64,000 nucleotides of DNA from positions 39,381 through 103,380 of the forward strand of contig CAZDJZ010000009.1 of assembly GCA_964505785.1 (NCBI GenBank), given 5' to 3'. How positions within the stretch are numbered: the stretch's first letter is position 1; every line of letters starts with the position of its first letter. This DNA comes from CAYRTV01 sp964505785 (GTDB taxonomy: Bacteria > Acidobacteriota > Aminicenantia > Aminicenantales > Aminicenantaceae). Shown piece after piece: positions 1 through 8,763 of the stretch. The notes under the pieces were generated by a model, which saw only the letters and a program-made list of their open reading frames with translations, ran no database searches and was not told the DNA's origin. A program made the translations under genes and the position numbers.

Positions 1-588
1 ATCGGCGTGCAGCGCCTGTATATCCATGAGGATATTTATGATGATTTTAAGAATCTCTTTATCCAAAAAACCGCGGCCTACAAAATCGGAGATAAAATGA
101 AAGAGGAGACCGATATGGGTCCCATGATAACAGAAGGAGAAGCCAAGCGGGTGGAACAATGGATTCAAGATGCTGTGGATAAAGGAGCCCGGGTGCTGTT
201 CGGAAGCAAGCGTGACGGAGCCCTGTTGGAACCCACTGTGCTGGAAAATGTACCGGAAAACACCCCGGTTCATTACGATGAAGTTTTCGGCCCGACTGTG
301 AATCTTTATCCGGTCAAAGACTTGGATGAAGCAATTGAAAAGGCGAATTCGGTCAATTTCGGCCTGCACGCCGCGGTTTTCACTAAAAATTTGGATACAG
401 CGTTTAGGGCTGCTTATGAATTGGACTGCGGCGGGGTCATGATTAATGACTCCACCGACTACCGGCTGGATTCCATGCCCTTCGGCGGGGTCAAGCATTC
501 CGGCTTAGGCCGTGAAGGCCTCAAGTTCGCGCTTCAGGAGATGACGGAACCGAAAGTGGTTTCATTTTATCTTCCGGGTATGGAGTAA
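1..588 (+). CDS. Aldehyde dehydrogenase, C-terminal part (cut by window start)
   Basis: This is the last 195 codons of an NAD(P)+-dependent aldehyde dehydrogenase. The open frame runs to base 1 (Ile-Gly-Val-Gln-Arg), the stretch that normally follows the catalytic GQxC motif, so the nucleophilic Cys lies just outside the window and the GTG at 7 is not a start. Visible family motifs are the cofactor/active-site Glu-Val-Phe-Gly-Pro and, near the C-terminus, PFGGVKHSGLGREG. The substrate cannot be read from this fragment. With a DHDPS-family enzyme and D-amino-acid oxidase subunits nearby, 2-oxoglutarate semialdehyde (last step of hydroxyproline breakdown) is a reasonable guess, but lactaldehyde, glyceraldehyde-3-phosphate or other semialdehydes are not excluded. 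It converges on the next gene with a 12-bp gap. Confidence 0.9.
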   Translation: MGVQRLYIHEDIYDDFKNLFIQKTAAYKIGDKMKEETDMGPMITEGEAKRVEQWIQDAVDKGARVLFGSKRDGALLEPTVLENVPENTPVHYDEVFGPTVNLYPVKDLDEAIEKANSVNFGLHAAVFTKNLDTAFRAAYELDCGGVMINDSTDYRLDSMPFGGVKHSGLGREGLKFALQEMTEPKVVSFYLPGME

Positions 589-600
589 GAAGTGGATCTT

Positions 601-2715
601 TTATTTATTCTTTTCGATCTGCTCGATTAGTTTTCTAGTTTCGGGTTGGTCGGGGTCCATTCTTATCGAGGAATTTAATGCCTCCAAGGCCTGATTGAAA
701 CGTCCGGTTCTGTAATAGCAGATCCCGAGAGAATTTAAAAGACCGATGTCACTGTTATAAATTTCATTCCCGGCCTGAAGAGACTCAATGGCTTGGGTAT
801 AGCGTCCCATTCCCATAAGGGCCTTGCCCTTGAGTAAATAATATTCAAATTCCGAATCACTCGTTCCGGCCAAAGGCTCCACTAGGTCGAGAATCCGTTG
901 GAAATCATTCCGGGCGAAGAGAAAATTGGCGAATTTAACCAGACCCTGTCTATATCCGGGATTTAGTTTATAGGCTTTTTCAAAATATTCCAAAGCCCGG
1001 GTATGCTTTTCCATTCGCGCATATTGGTCCGCGAGCATGTACATGAATACATACTGGTCAGAATTTTTTGTACCCTTGGCGTGAGCTACAGGGTGGGCAA
1101 TGTTATCAGAGGGAGAAACAATGAAGGGCATTTTCCTCCTGTCCATTTCTTCCTTGTTTTCATTAATAAGGCTGCAGTGCATTTCATAGTAGTCAGGGGA
1201 GAGCTCTCCGCCCTGTATCATTTGGCTGATTTCAATGGTGTTGTGGAAAGGGAACCGGCTCAAAGGAATGCTGAACGTTTTTTTCTCTTCGGCTTCTTTT
1301 CCTATTGCAGCCACCTCCGCTTCCAACCGGCCGGATTCCCAGAGTTCAGGGGTTACATTCCGAAGTGTCGTGACAAAATATATGTTTTCCAATTTACCGA
1401 AGGTGTTCTTGGGATCAACAATGAGTTTTTTATCCCGGATCTTAAAAGGATAATGTGCGTCAGACTTAAAGTCCTGAAGGTCATAACCAAAACACAGGCT
1501 TTCAATGCCCGCCTCATTTTCAGGGAAAACAAACAGGGGGCTTTCGAAAACGCTGAATTCCTTTCCAACTAAATTTCTGACCAGGATAGTGAGGTCATAA
1601 TGCCCCTGGGCGACCGGAAACATGTCTTCCAGTGTAATGCCGCTGCGGGTGATGAAACGGTAATTCTCAGGATCGAAATATATGGGAAACTCCTTGGAAT
1701 ACTGGTGGATAACGGATTCTCCCTGTCTTAGGCTTACATCCAGGTTGAAATTACAATAGTACTGATCCTTTGGCTCATAGTAATTAACGGTTAAATGCTG
1801 CGGCGCGAATGTAAAATGAACAAAATTCATTCCGGTTACGGGATCTGTGATTGTAGAAATTTGGGTTTCGTTGGCAATGTAATCAGTCAAATATTCCGTG
1901 CTGACCATACCTTTATAGTTTAAAAAGTGAGTGGCGTAGGTCGGATTGATATCCTTTTTGGGGGATTCATATATTTCCGCGAGTAAAATGGTATTTTCCG
2001 GGGTCGGCTGAAAGTCAACCGGCGTATACCCTACAATGAGGGAAACAGAAATGGGTGCTAATGTTGGTGCGATTTCATGCAAGCTCTGATATATAGACCG
2101 GAACTCAGTTGGATCGGCGTGCCGGGTTTCAACCATTAGGCTGGCAGGGCCGTCTGAGACAGGATCATAGAGTTTATATTCGCCGGCAGCATCCCTTTGG
2201 AAGAAAATCAATCCGAAATGCCCCGGCAGCCCTTTCCGGGAATCTCCGTAGTAATACCAGACTTGAGCCGGATATAAACCATGAGTGGCTTCAAACCGTT
2301 CAATACTGGCTGGAGGTCCCAAAATAATATAGATCCTCCCCATATCGGTCATCCATCCGGGACGGGAAGTGCCGTATCCGTACTTCCGGGTTGCTTCCTC
2401 AAATAACTGCTTGTGTTTTTCCCTGTATTCATTTTCCGGTGTACCCGGAGTGGGATCGCGCTGTTTCCAGAAAATGTCCATGAATACATCACGCTCTCTG
2501 TCGGTCGAAAGTTTAAAAAAAACATCCCTTTCCTGCGGCAGCATGATATATTCGGTTAAATCCAGGAAATTTTGATATTTTTCTGGGAGTTTTTCATGTT
2601 TTTGTACTGAGAAGGAGATGACAGGATCTGCCGAAAGCAGTAAACTGAACAGCAGGATCAAGGAACCGTAAACAAAACTATTGCTGCGGGAGGCTGGGTT
2701 ATTCAATATTTTCAT
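601..2715 (-). CDS. GWxTD-domain protein with C-terminal TPR repeats
   Basis: Secreted or periplasmic protein of about 704 residues. A hydrophobic signal segment lies at residues 14-36. The GWxTD domain follows, with the diagnostic GWMTD at 120-124 followed by the typical Gly-Arg-Ile-Tyr-Ile-Ile-Leu-Gly-Pro-Pro. The last ~130 residues form tetratricopeptide-like helices. GWxTD proteins are frequent in Acidobacteriota and relatives; no biochemical role is firmly known. The ATG at 2715 is preferred over the in-frame ATG at 2730 because AGGTG lies at normal spacing before it. A promoter (TTGACT 2819-2814, 18-bp spacer, TATTAT 2795-2790) overlaps a 16-bp palindrome, and the GntR/FCD regulator is divergent to it. 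Confidence 0.85.
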   Translation of the reverse strand: MKILNNPASRSNSFVYGSLILLFSLLLSADPVISFSVQKHEKLPEKYQNFLDLTEYIMLPQERDVFFKLSTDRERDVFMDIFWKQRDPTPGTPENEYREKHKQLFEEATRKYGYGTSRPGWMTDMGRIYIILGPPASIERFEATHGLYPAQVWYYYGDSRKGLPGHFGLIFFQRDAAGEYKLYDPVSDGPASLMVETRHADPTEFRSIYQSLHEIAPTLAPISVSLIVGYTPVDFQPTPENTILLAEIYESPKKDINPTYATHFLNYKGMVSTEYLTDYIANETQISTITDPVTGMNFVHFTFAPQHLTVNYYEPKDQYYCNFNLDVSLRQGESVIHQYSKEFPIYFDPENYRFITRSGITLEDMFPVAQGHYDLTILVRNLVGKEFSVFESPLFVFPENEAGIESLCFGYDLQDFKSDAHYPFKIRDKKLIVDPKNTFGKLENIYFVTTLRNVTPELWESGRLEAEVAAIGKEAEEKKTFSIPLSRFPFHNTIEISQMIQGGELSPDYYEMHCSLINENKEEMDRRKMPFIVSPSDNIAHPVAHAKGTKNSDQYVFMYMLADQYARMEKHTRALEYFEKAYKLNPGYRQGLVKFANFLFARNDFQRILDLVEPLAGTSDSEFEYYLLKGKALMGMGRYTQAIESLQAGNEIYNSDIGLLNSLGICYYRTGRFNQALEALNSSIRMDPDQPETRKLIEQIEKNK

Positions 2716-2780
2716 GTCTTCACCTTTCATGCGGTGGGGATTATTGACTTCATTTTGTTTCTATGCTATCAAATATAATT

Positions 2781-2796
2781 ATATAATATATAATAT
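2781..2796. promoter_or_regulatory. 16-bp palindromic operator, copy 1 (GWxTD / GntR intergenic)
   Basis: On the minus strand this reads ATATTATATATTATAT, one of seven related sites in the window. It overlaps the probable -10 (TATTAT, 2795-2790) of the GWxTD gene and lies 137 bp before the divergent GntR/FCD gene, so it could serve both repression and autoregulation. The region is AT-rich, which weakens this copy taken alone. Confidence 0.5.
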
Positions 2797-2932
2797 TGAC
2801 AAAAAAATATAGGAGTCAAACATATTAAGTGAGCGCCTAGACCCTCCTTAAAAACAGCAATTCCATCAATTTGCTTGCCTTTGTTATGGAAATTAATTAT
2901 AAATATAAATAGGGGTTGAATAGGAAACAATA

Positions 2933-3643
2933 ATGAAAAAAGAAAACAACAAGTATCCGTTACCCAGGACAATGAGCGAGTTGATTTATAATGAGCTTAA
3001 AGAATCAATCATCAGCCATAAGCTGAAAGCCAACCAGCGGATTAATGAAAAGGAAATCTCTGAATATTTCCATGTCAGCCGAACACCTGTGCGCGAAGCT
3101 GTCTTGCGGCTGGCTGCGGAAGGTTTTGTTCAGATAGACAGCTACCGGAGAGCCACAGTCAAGGAACTGTCATTCAGAGAACTCAGCGAGATTCTTCTGG
3201 TCTTGGGGGCTTTGGACCGATTGGCCATCAGCTTGGCCCTGGATCATTTAACACCCAAAGCCATAAACAAGCTGGAAAACATCAACGCTAAGATGGAAAA
3301 GGCCTGTAATCTTGAAAACCTTGAGAAGTATATGGATCTGAACCGGGATTTTCATAATGAACTCTGGAAATATGTCCCAAATCAATTTCTGCAGGAGATG
3401 CTTTATGTTGTGCGGGATAAAAAACAGAGGTATCAATATGCCCGGCTTCAGGCTTATAAAATTCCGGGGTTTCTGGAAGAATCCATTGCGCAGCACCGGC
3501 AGATGATGAATATGATTAAAGCCGGTGATAAAAAGGGATTGCAGGAGATGATCGTCTCCCACCGGAACCTGATTATCGAGTCTGCGCTGCATAAGACTGA
3601 GCTGGAGAAGTTCCTGAGGTCCGAAAAATCCGTTAGCACGTAA
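2933..3643 (+). CDS. GntR-family transcriptional regulator, FCD (FadR/VanR-type) subfamily
   Basis: A 236-residue regulator. An N-terminal winged helix-turn-helix (about 10-75) carries the family signature SRTPVREAVLRLAAEG. A C-terminal all-helical FCD ligand domain (about 85-215) has the expected metal/ligand residues: Asp and His in NRDFHNELW, then His in IAQHRQM and in VSHRNL. FCD regulators bind small carboxylates or amino-acid-derived metabolites and commonly recognise palindromes with a GTA-TAC type core. It is the only transcription factor recognised in the window, sits at the edge of the island, and is divergent to a gene with a matching palindrome. I infer that it controls the sites at 2781, 7377, 7814, 15053, 15252, 25782 and 29040. 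The ligand is unknown; a hydroxyproline- or proline-derived compound is a guess. Confidence 0.93.
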   Translation: MKKENNKYPLPRTMSELIYNELKESIISHKLKANQRINEKEISEYFHVSRTPVREAVLRLAAEGFVQIDSYRRATVKELSFRELSEILLVLGALDRLAISLALDHLTPKAINKLENINAKMEKACNLENLEKYMDLNRDFHNELWKYVPNQFLQEMLYVVRDKKQRYQYARLQAYKIPGFLEESIAQHRQMMNMIKAGDKKGLQEMIVSHRNLIIESALHKTELEKFLRSEKSVST

Positions 3644-3665
3644 GTTAAACGGCTTGGGTTAGAAT

Positions 3666-5912
3666 TCAGAGAATAAATGTATAGTTGAGTTTTATCAGAA
3701 CCGACCGCCCTTGTGACAATGGAAGCGGCGGAAATGCATTCTTTCTTTCTGTAAACAATCCCTCATTATACACAAAGAATACATCAACGCCTTCAGAGGG
3801 ATTGTAGCGGATTCGCAGATTGGAACTCAACCGCTTTAAATCCCGGCTGTACTGGACTAGCGCCCTGACTGAAAGTTCCTGGTTAAAAGCGGTGTTGACA
3901 CGGAGCCGGGCGACATGGGGCCGGTATTTCTGTTCACCGATGGCCGCGATGCTGAAGATATTATCCAGGCCTAATGTCAAATGTGAACTGAAGGTCCAGG
4001 AAATTGATTGTTCACTGCCCCATTGCCGGCCGTTGAAATATCCCCCGGCAGTTCCTTTTATGCCGATTTGGAAAGGAGCTCCGCTGGAAGAAAAGAATTG
4101 GGCTTCCGCATAGGAAAAGCGGTAACGGCTGGGTTTAATCTCCATGTCTCCGAGAAAAAACGATCTGATCAGGTTTTCCTCCATGATCTTAAGATTGGCG
4201 TTAACCCGAATTCCTGAGCGGAAAAGTGCCTCCCACAGCAGGTTGTTTTCAAAAGTTTCAAACTGACCGGATTCGCTGTTCCAGATGCCGATCATTTTAT
4301 TTTGGAATCCATGGTTTTGGATGAAACTTGAGGTGTCGGGAAACCAGATATATTCAAGCCGATTATATAAAAGATTAACGTTTCTGCGGCTCAAGTACCC
4401 TAAGCCGGGATAGAAATCGCGGCCAATGTGGCGGGCCACCAAGGCATAGGAGAATCCTCTGCGCATCCGGCTTTCCAGGGTAAGGGCGCCGAAAAGGCTT
4501 TTCTTGAATGGAGAAGCGGGTTGTGCACTTTGCGCCAGGCGGAGCTTCACATAGGCATGCGGCGCTGCCAGGCTGACATCTGCATCAAGAGCGCTGACAA
4601 TGTTGTAACGGCCCTCGAAGTCGGTTCTTGATGTGAGCATACCGCCAAAAAAAGAACCGTCGTTCTTAATCTCTCGTTTTAACCGAAGCACGCCGACATT
4701 TTCCGAAGGAATCCATTCTTTTTCGATTTTCGTCCGGGCGGTTTGCATTTCCAGAAAACCGATGTGCCAGTTACCGGTCCGGCCGGTAAGGCGGATACCG
4801 CCGATAATCGGGACTGTCCGGCCTTCGCGGATACCAATCGTCCGGCTGTGAAACAATTTTTGTCCGCCCACTGGTATCCTGACTTCGAAAAGATCGGCGC
4901 GTTCCTGGAAAAAAGGCCGTTTCTCAGGGAAAAAGAGCGAAAAACGTGTCAGATTGATGCGCTCGTCATCGGCTTCAACTTGCGCGAAATCCGGGTTCAA
5001 GGTGGCGTCGAGCACATGATTGCTGGTGAGATTATACTTGAGATCAAGCCCGAAACTGCCCTTGCGGCGGCTGTCAAGCTCATAAGCAGTCTGAAGCGGC
5101 GGCAAAATGTTTTCCTGCTCCAGCCCGCCGAGGGCATAAGGCCGGATATAAAGCGGATGCTTTTCAGTGATGCCTTCGATTTCGATACTTTGTGCCTGAC
5201 TGGGCTTGTAGGCGCTTAAATTCCAATTATTCGGAATGGCCGGAAAGATGTCGTATTCGACATTCTGCGCAATATAGCGCCACAGAATCATGCCCATCTC
5301 GGCCTGTCCGTCACGGGATTTGAAGCGCAGACTGGAAAAGGGGATGCGTATTTCCGCACTCCATCCTCCGGAGTCCAGATGAGTCGATGCATCCCAGAAA
5401 GCATTCCAGTCCGTATTCCATGGTGTATCACCCATTTCCGCGTCTTCAAATATGGCAATATCCGTGCGCACTCCCGCCGCCGTCACGATAAAACCGAATG
5501 CAGTGCGTTTATCTTTGAGGGTATCGAGAATAACGGCTATTGCGTCCTGGTCCGGCGTGAAGCTGTCCCGTTCCAGACGACGTGTCATAACCGTTGATAT
5601 ATTTTCAGTATACAAACGGGCCCCGATATAGACGGCATTTCCGTCATGGAAAATCCGCATTTCGGTCTTTTCAGACGGTGATTCGCCTTCGTTTGGTGTC
5701 AGTTGATGCCAACCGTCAATGGGAAGGAGGGAATTCCAGACCGGCTCCTCCAATTTCCCATTGATTTGAATGCCCCGAATTTCCGTAAAAGGAATTTTTA
5801 AAGGAATTCCTGAGTTCTCAGTCTGAGCGCCGGCCCCTCTTAGACAAACATAGAAAATGAGAAATCCAAAAATGAATAAAAATAATAATTTATTTTTATT
5901 CTTTAAATTCAA
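3666..5912 (-). CDS. DUF5916 outer-membrane protein with CBM9-like N-terminal domain
   Basis: A 748-residue exported protein. The signal segment is at 8-30. A carbohydrate-binding-family-9-like beta-sandwich (about 40-225: GKLEEPVW, FHDGNAVYIGAR, WSAEIRIPFSSLRF) is followed by a long DUF5916 region of alternating beta strands. The C-terminus ends KLNYTFIL, as expected for a beta-barrel inserted in the outer membrane. The function of the family is not known. It follows the M20 gene in the same operon. The start is probably TTG at 5912, which overlaps the last 17 bp of the M20 frame; no ATG lies before the signal peptide and no good ribosome-binding site is visible, so translation is probably coupled. 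Identity is secure, start less so. Confidence 0.85.
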   Translation of the reverse strand: MNLKNKNKLLFLFIFGFLIFYVCLRGAGAQTENSGIPLKIPFTEIRGIQINGKLEEPVWNSLLPIDGWHQLTPNEGESPSEKTEMRIFHDGNAVYIGARLYTENISTVMTRRLERDSFTPDQDAIAVILDTLKDKRTAFGFIVTAAGVRTDIAIFEDAEMGDTPWNTDWNAFWDASTHLDSGGWSAEIRIPFSSLRFKSRDGQAEMGMILWRYIAQNVEYDIFPAIPNNWNLSAYKPSQAQSIEIEGITEKHPLYIRPYALGGLEQENILPPLQTAYELDSRRKGSFGLDLKYNLTSNHVLDATLNPDFAQVEADDERINLTRFSLFFPEKRPFFQERADLFEVRIPVGGQKLFHSRTIGIREGRTVPIIGGIRLTGRTGNWHIGFLEMQTARTKIEKEWIPSENVGVLRLKREIKNDGSFFGGMLTSRTDFEGRYNIVSALDADVSLAAPHAYVKLRLAQSAQPASPFKKSLFGALTLESRMRRGFSYALVARHIGRDFYPGLGYLSRRNVNLLYNRLEYIWFPDTSSFIQNHGFQNKMIGIWNSESGQFETFENNLLWEALFRSGIRVNANLKIMEENLIRSFFLGDMEIKPSRYRFSYAEAQFFSSSGAPFQIGIKGTAGGYFNGRQWGSEQSISWTFSSHLTLGLDNIFSIAAIGEQKYRPHVARLRVNTAFNQELSVRALVQYSRDLKRLSSNLRIRYNPSEGVDVFFVYNEGLFTERKNAFPPLPLSQGRSVLIKLNYTFIL

Positions 5913-7326
5913 CTTTTGCAGCCGGCTTGATATCTTTCGTCAGAACGCGATGTACGAAGTCAACCATGATCTGGGTGGCCTCTGCCAGGCCTGCAATCTC
6001 CACATACTCATCCGGAGCATGCGCCCCGTGTCCGCCTCCGGGAATATCGATGCCTCCTGCAAACGTCACGATGGCACCGGTGTTCCAAAAATCCGGACGT
6101 CCGCCGCCGACTCCGCCCCGCCATTCCATCTGCAGGTCCGGATTGCCGGTGTATTCCCGGCTGAAGGCCAGTATTTCCTGGACGAAAGGATCATCTTCTG
6201 TTATGGCGTCCCAGACATGCTCCGGTGTTTTCTGTATATGCGTGACCTCAAATTCAACGGTCAAATCCGGATTTTCTTCCATGAGGCTGTCCAGCAATTG
6301 GTTCATTTCAGATACGACTTGAATAGGTTTTTGATTTGGAAAAAGGCGCATATCAAGAAGAGCCTCTACTTTGGAAGGCATCACATTGACCGCGACATTC
6401 CTCGGGTCTCCGCTGCTGATCACAGTGGCTTCCACATGAGGCTTTTGACCGGTGAATAAAGGATCTTCTTCATAGGTCATCCACCGGTCGACATCTATGA
6501 CCGCGGGCAGTATTTCGGCCATTTGATGGGCCGCATTGGCCCCGGCCCGGCCCGGATGATGCATTTTGCCGATAACGCTCAGTTTGGCCCATATGTGGCC
6601 TCCATGCTCGGTGAATACGGGCCCAATGCTGCCGGCAAGGTACCAGTCCGCCTTGACTAGTTCAAGCCGGTTGGCCACCACCCAGGGCATGCCGAATTCG
6701 GTCGCTCCTTCACCGGGAACGAGCACACAGACCAAATCGCCGCGGAGCTGAACGCCGGATTCCTTGAACACCCGCATGATCTCAATCCGTTTGGCAACGC
6801 TTGAGTGAGAATTGGTTGATCCGCGTCCATAGATTTTGCCGTCGATGATTTCACCGCCCAGAGGATCGACTGTCCACAGGTCCCTGTCTCCGATAACCAC
6901 GGAGTTATAATGGGTGGTTAATCCAAGAACCGGCTGTCCTGCGGTTCCCCTGAGACGTGCGACCACTACTGGAAAGTCAGCGGGATCGCCGGGATATTTT
7001 ATTCCCAGTCCTTTTTGATAAGGTGCTTCGAATGGTTCTTGCGGGTAAACTATCTCCACTTCCACGCCGATGTCTTTAAGTTCCTTTTCGAGAAACTCAG
7101 CTGTGTCCTTATGATTATGAACAACACCCTTTGAAAATTCCGAGTTGATCTGCACCATTTTCTGAGTGAGACGGACAAGGTTTGCTTCGCTGACAAGTTC
7201 TTTGGGATCTTTTTGATTGGCTGTATCCTGTTTGTTTTCCATCGCATTACTGCCGCATGCGATGAAGAGGATAGCCAGGCCTGCACTCAAAGAAATCACT
7301 CTGACCAGCACTTTCGTTTGATACAT
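5896..7326 (-). CDS. M20-family metallopeptidase-like lipoprotein with altered active site
   Basis: A 476-residue lipoprotein (lipobox Leu-Phe-Ile-Ala-Cys, Cys24) with the M20 two-domain fold. The first metal His is kept (His139 in TTHYNS) and a C-terminal HAPDEY motif supplies the usual last His and Glu. The bridging-Asp position in GRGSTNSHS is Asn (172), and the usual Glu-Glu pair (base plus ligand) reads PGEG at 204-207, so the general base seems missing. The family usually cleaves dipeptides or N-acyl amino acids; activity here is doubtful or different. A promoter lies upstream (TTGACA 7420-7415, 17-bp spacer, TAAATA 7397-7392) with a perfect palindrome just downstream. It is the first gene of an operon with the DUF5916 gene. 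Confidence 0.88.
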   Translation of the reverse strand: MYQTKVLVRVISLSAGLAILFIACGSNAMENKQDTANQKDPKELVSEANLVRLTQKMVQINSEFSKGVVHNHKDTAEFLEKELKDIGVEVEIVYPQEPFEAPYQKGLGIKYPGDPADFPVVVARLRGTAGQPVLGLTTHYNSVVIGDRDLWTVDPLGGEIIDGKIYGRGSTNSHSSVAKRIEIMRVFKESGVQLRGDLVCVLVPGEGATEFGMPWVVANRLELVKADWYLAGSIGPVFTEHGGHIWAKLSVIGKMHHPGRAGANAAHQMAEILPAVIDVDRWMTYEEDPLFTGQKPHVEATVISSGDPRNVAVNVMPSKVEALLDMRLFPNQKPIQVVSEMNQLLDSLMEENPDLTVEFEVTHIQKTPEHVWDAITEDDPFVQEILAFSREYTGNPDLQMEWRGGVGGGRPDFWNTGAIVTFAGGIDIPGGGHGAHAPDEYVEIAGLAEATQIMVDFVHRVLTKDIKPAAKVEFKE

Positions 7327-7376
7327 TTTTCCCTCCTTGTTTTTTATTCCTTTTATTGGAATTGTTTTCTTTTTTA

Positions 7377-7392
7377 ATATTATATATAATAT
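7377..7392. promoter_or_regulatory. 16-bp palindromic operator, copy 2 (M20 promoter)
   Basis: ATATTATATATAATAT is a perfect 16-bp palindrome. It sits directly after the candidate -10 of the minus-strand promoter (TTGACA 7420-7415), that is over the expected transcription start, 51 bp before the M20 start codon. This is a classical repressor position. Confidence 0.6.
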
Positions 7393-7433
7393 ATTTATTG
7401 AAATAAATATGCCTTGTCAACTCATATTTTTAT

Positions 7434-7527
7434 CTAACCTGAATTATTCCCGGGCCGAGATTGCCGCAGATGCGAAGCGCAGGGCATGAATCTATGGTCC
7501 TTCACCGCGAATACCCTGCGGCAAAGT
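7434..7527 (+). repeat. MITE-like element, left-end copy
   Basis: Begins with the terminal sequence TAACCTGAATTATTC and runs about 94 bp in close similarity to the left part of the complete element at 63551-63811, including the internal inverted GCAGGG...CCCTGC. The right terminal inverted repeat is missing. The rest of this 521-bp spacer (7327-7847) holds a hairpin element (7593-7652) and the DHDPS-gene promoter region. Confidence 0.6.
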
Positions 7528-7592
7528 TTCATTGCGAAGCCTGCAGAGCAGGCCGGAAGGATCATATGCTGCTTCGGCAGGTGAGACGGTCC

Positions 7593-7652
7593 CGATTCAT
7601 TCGGCAATGCAGTCTAAGATTGCCACGCGGCCTGCGGCTGTTCGCAATGACG
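7593..7652 (-). repeat. Dispersed hairpin repeat (CTTAGA-box family)
   Basis: On the minus strand it reads CATTGCGAACAG...GCGTGGCAATCTTAGACTGC, with an ATTGC/GCAAT stem. It belongs to the intergenic hairpin family seen at about ten other places in the window. No gene is visible here. Confidence 0.6.
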
Positions 7653-7813
7653 AGTGGAACGCTTCGCTCAGGATGAAAGCGGAACTGTCATTTCTGAACT
7701 AACAGGGCAGGCTAATTGGAATCGAGGGCTTTAATTATGGATGATTTCTGTTAGAATTAGTTGTAAATTATCTTGACAACTTTTTTCACGTATGTAAAAA
7801 TGGCTTAGATTAT

Positions 7814-7829
7814 ATTTTATATATAATAT
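7814..7829. promoter_or_regulatory. 16-bp palindromic operator, copy 3 (DHDPS-family gene)
   Basis: ATTTTATATATAATAT differs from copy 2 at one base. It lies 18 bp before the start codon of the DHDPS-family gene, just before AGGAGG. A TTGACA occurs at 7773-7778, but no -10 at standard spacing is obvious. Confidence 0.5.
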
Positions 7830-7847
7830 ACGAACACAGGAGGCGAT

Positions 7848-8753
7848 ATGGTTAATCCACAAGATTGGGGAGGTTGCTTTACGGCAGTCGTTACTCCATT
7901 TAAAGAGAACGGCGATTTGGATAAAGAATCCTTCAGCCGCAACCTGGAGTTGTTGATTGGAGAAGGGCTTGACGGAGCGGTTGTGGCCGGATGCACCGGG
8001 GAAAGCTGGATGATCACGGATGATGAGCGGGAAGAGCTTTTTGAATTGGCGGTGGAAACTGCGGATAATCGCTGCGTGGTTATCGGCGGAACCGGACAAT
8101 TGACTGCTGAAGGCAATATCCATTTTTGCCGGAGAGCCAAGAAGCTCGGAATGGATGGTGTCATGATATTGCCTCCTCCAATGGTTCACCCGAATGATAA
8201 TGAAATCATCAATTTTTTCAGCACCATTTCGAATACGGTTGACTTTCCAATTCTTGTTTATAATAATCCCCGGCGGCAGGGCGTGGATATGCCTCCTGAA
8301 CTGCTGTTGAAATTGGCGGATATTAAGAATGTTGCTGCCGTCAAGGAAGCCTCCAAGGAATTCGGCCGGGTGTTTGAAGTGATCCGGCTGGTTGGACGGA
8401 AATTAAAAATCTTTGGCGGACATTCTTCTTATCAAGGGGTAGCAACGATTATAATGGGAGCCGATGGATGGGTGGGATCCCTGGACACGCAGCTTCTTGG
8501 GAAGGAAGCCATTCAGATGTATAAACTGATTAAAGAAGGTAAGCTGGAAAAAGCCGTCCAAATCCAATACCGGTGCATCGCCGCGGAATTAGCCTTAAAG
8601 GGAGATCAATCCGGAACCTTTCCCGCCGGCTTGAAATATGCCATGAATCTGCGCGGCCGTCCAGGCGGTTTTCCGCGGCTTCCCATTCTTCCTTTGACGA
8701 ATAAGCAAAAGGCATATGTCCAAAAGGTTATGAAGGAGTTAAACCTTATTTAA
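7848..8753 (+). CDS. DHDPS/N-acetylneuraminate lyase family protein, candidate hydroxy-pyrroline-carboxylate deaminase
   Basis: A 301-residue class-I (Schiff-base) lyase of the dihydrodipicolinate synthase superfamily, close to the usual 290-310. Key motifs are visible: GCTGESWMITDDER (substrate carboxylate-binding loop), the Tyr of YNNP and the Schiff-base Lys of VKEAS. Lysine biosynthesis is unlikely because the gene heads a catabolic run (D-2-hydroxyacid dehydrogenase, TRAP transporter, D-amino-acid-type oxidase). With an oxidase like the LhpB/E/F complex and an aldehyde dehydrogenase nearby, it best fits the step from pyrroline-4-hydroxy-2-carboxylate to 2-oxoglutarate semialdehyde. Other lyases or aldolases of the superfamily remain possible. 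The start has a strong AGGAGG, and a palindromic operator lies just upstream. Confidence 0.85.
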   Translation: MVNPQDWGGCFTAVVTPFKENGDLDKESFSRNLELLIGEGLDGAVVAGCTGESWMITDDEREELFELAVETADNRCVVIGGTGQLTAEGNIHFCRRAKKLGMDGVMILPPPMVHPNDNEIINFFSTISNTVDFPILVYNNPRRQGVDMPPELLLKLADIKNVAAVKEASKEFGRVFEVIRLVGRKLKIFGGHSSYQGVATIIMGADGWVGSLDTQLLGKEAIQMYKLIKEGKLEKAVQIQYRCIAAELALKGDQSGTFPAGLKYAMNLRGRPGGFPRLPILPLTNKQKAYVQKVMKELNLI

Positions 8754-8763
8754 GGATAGATTT

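Noticed and set aside
7848..8753. Lysine-biosynthetic dapA
   Set aside because: Gene context is catabolic and the family has many lyases and deaminases; no lysine gene is nearby, so the symbol was not assigned.
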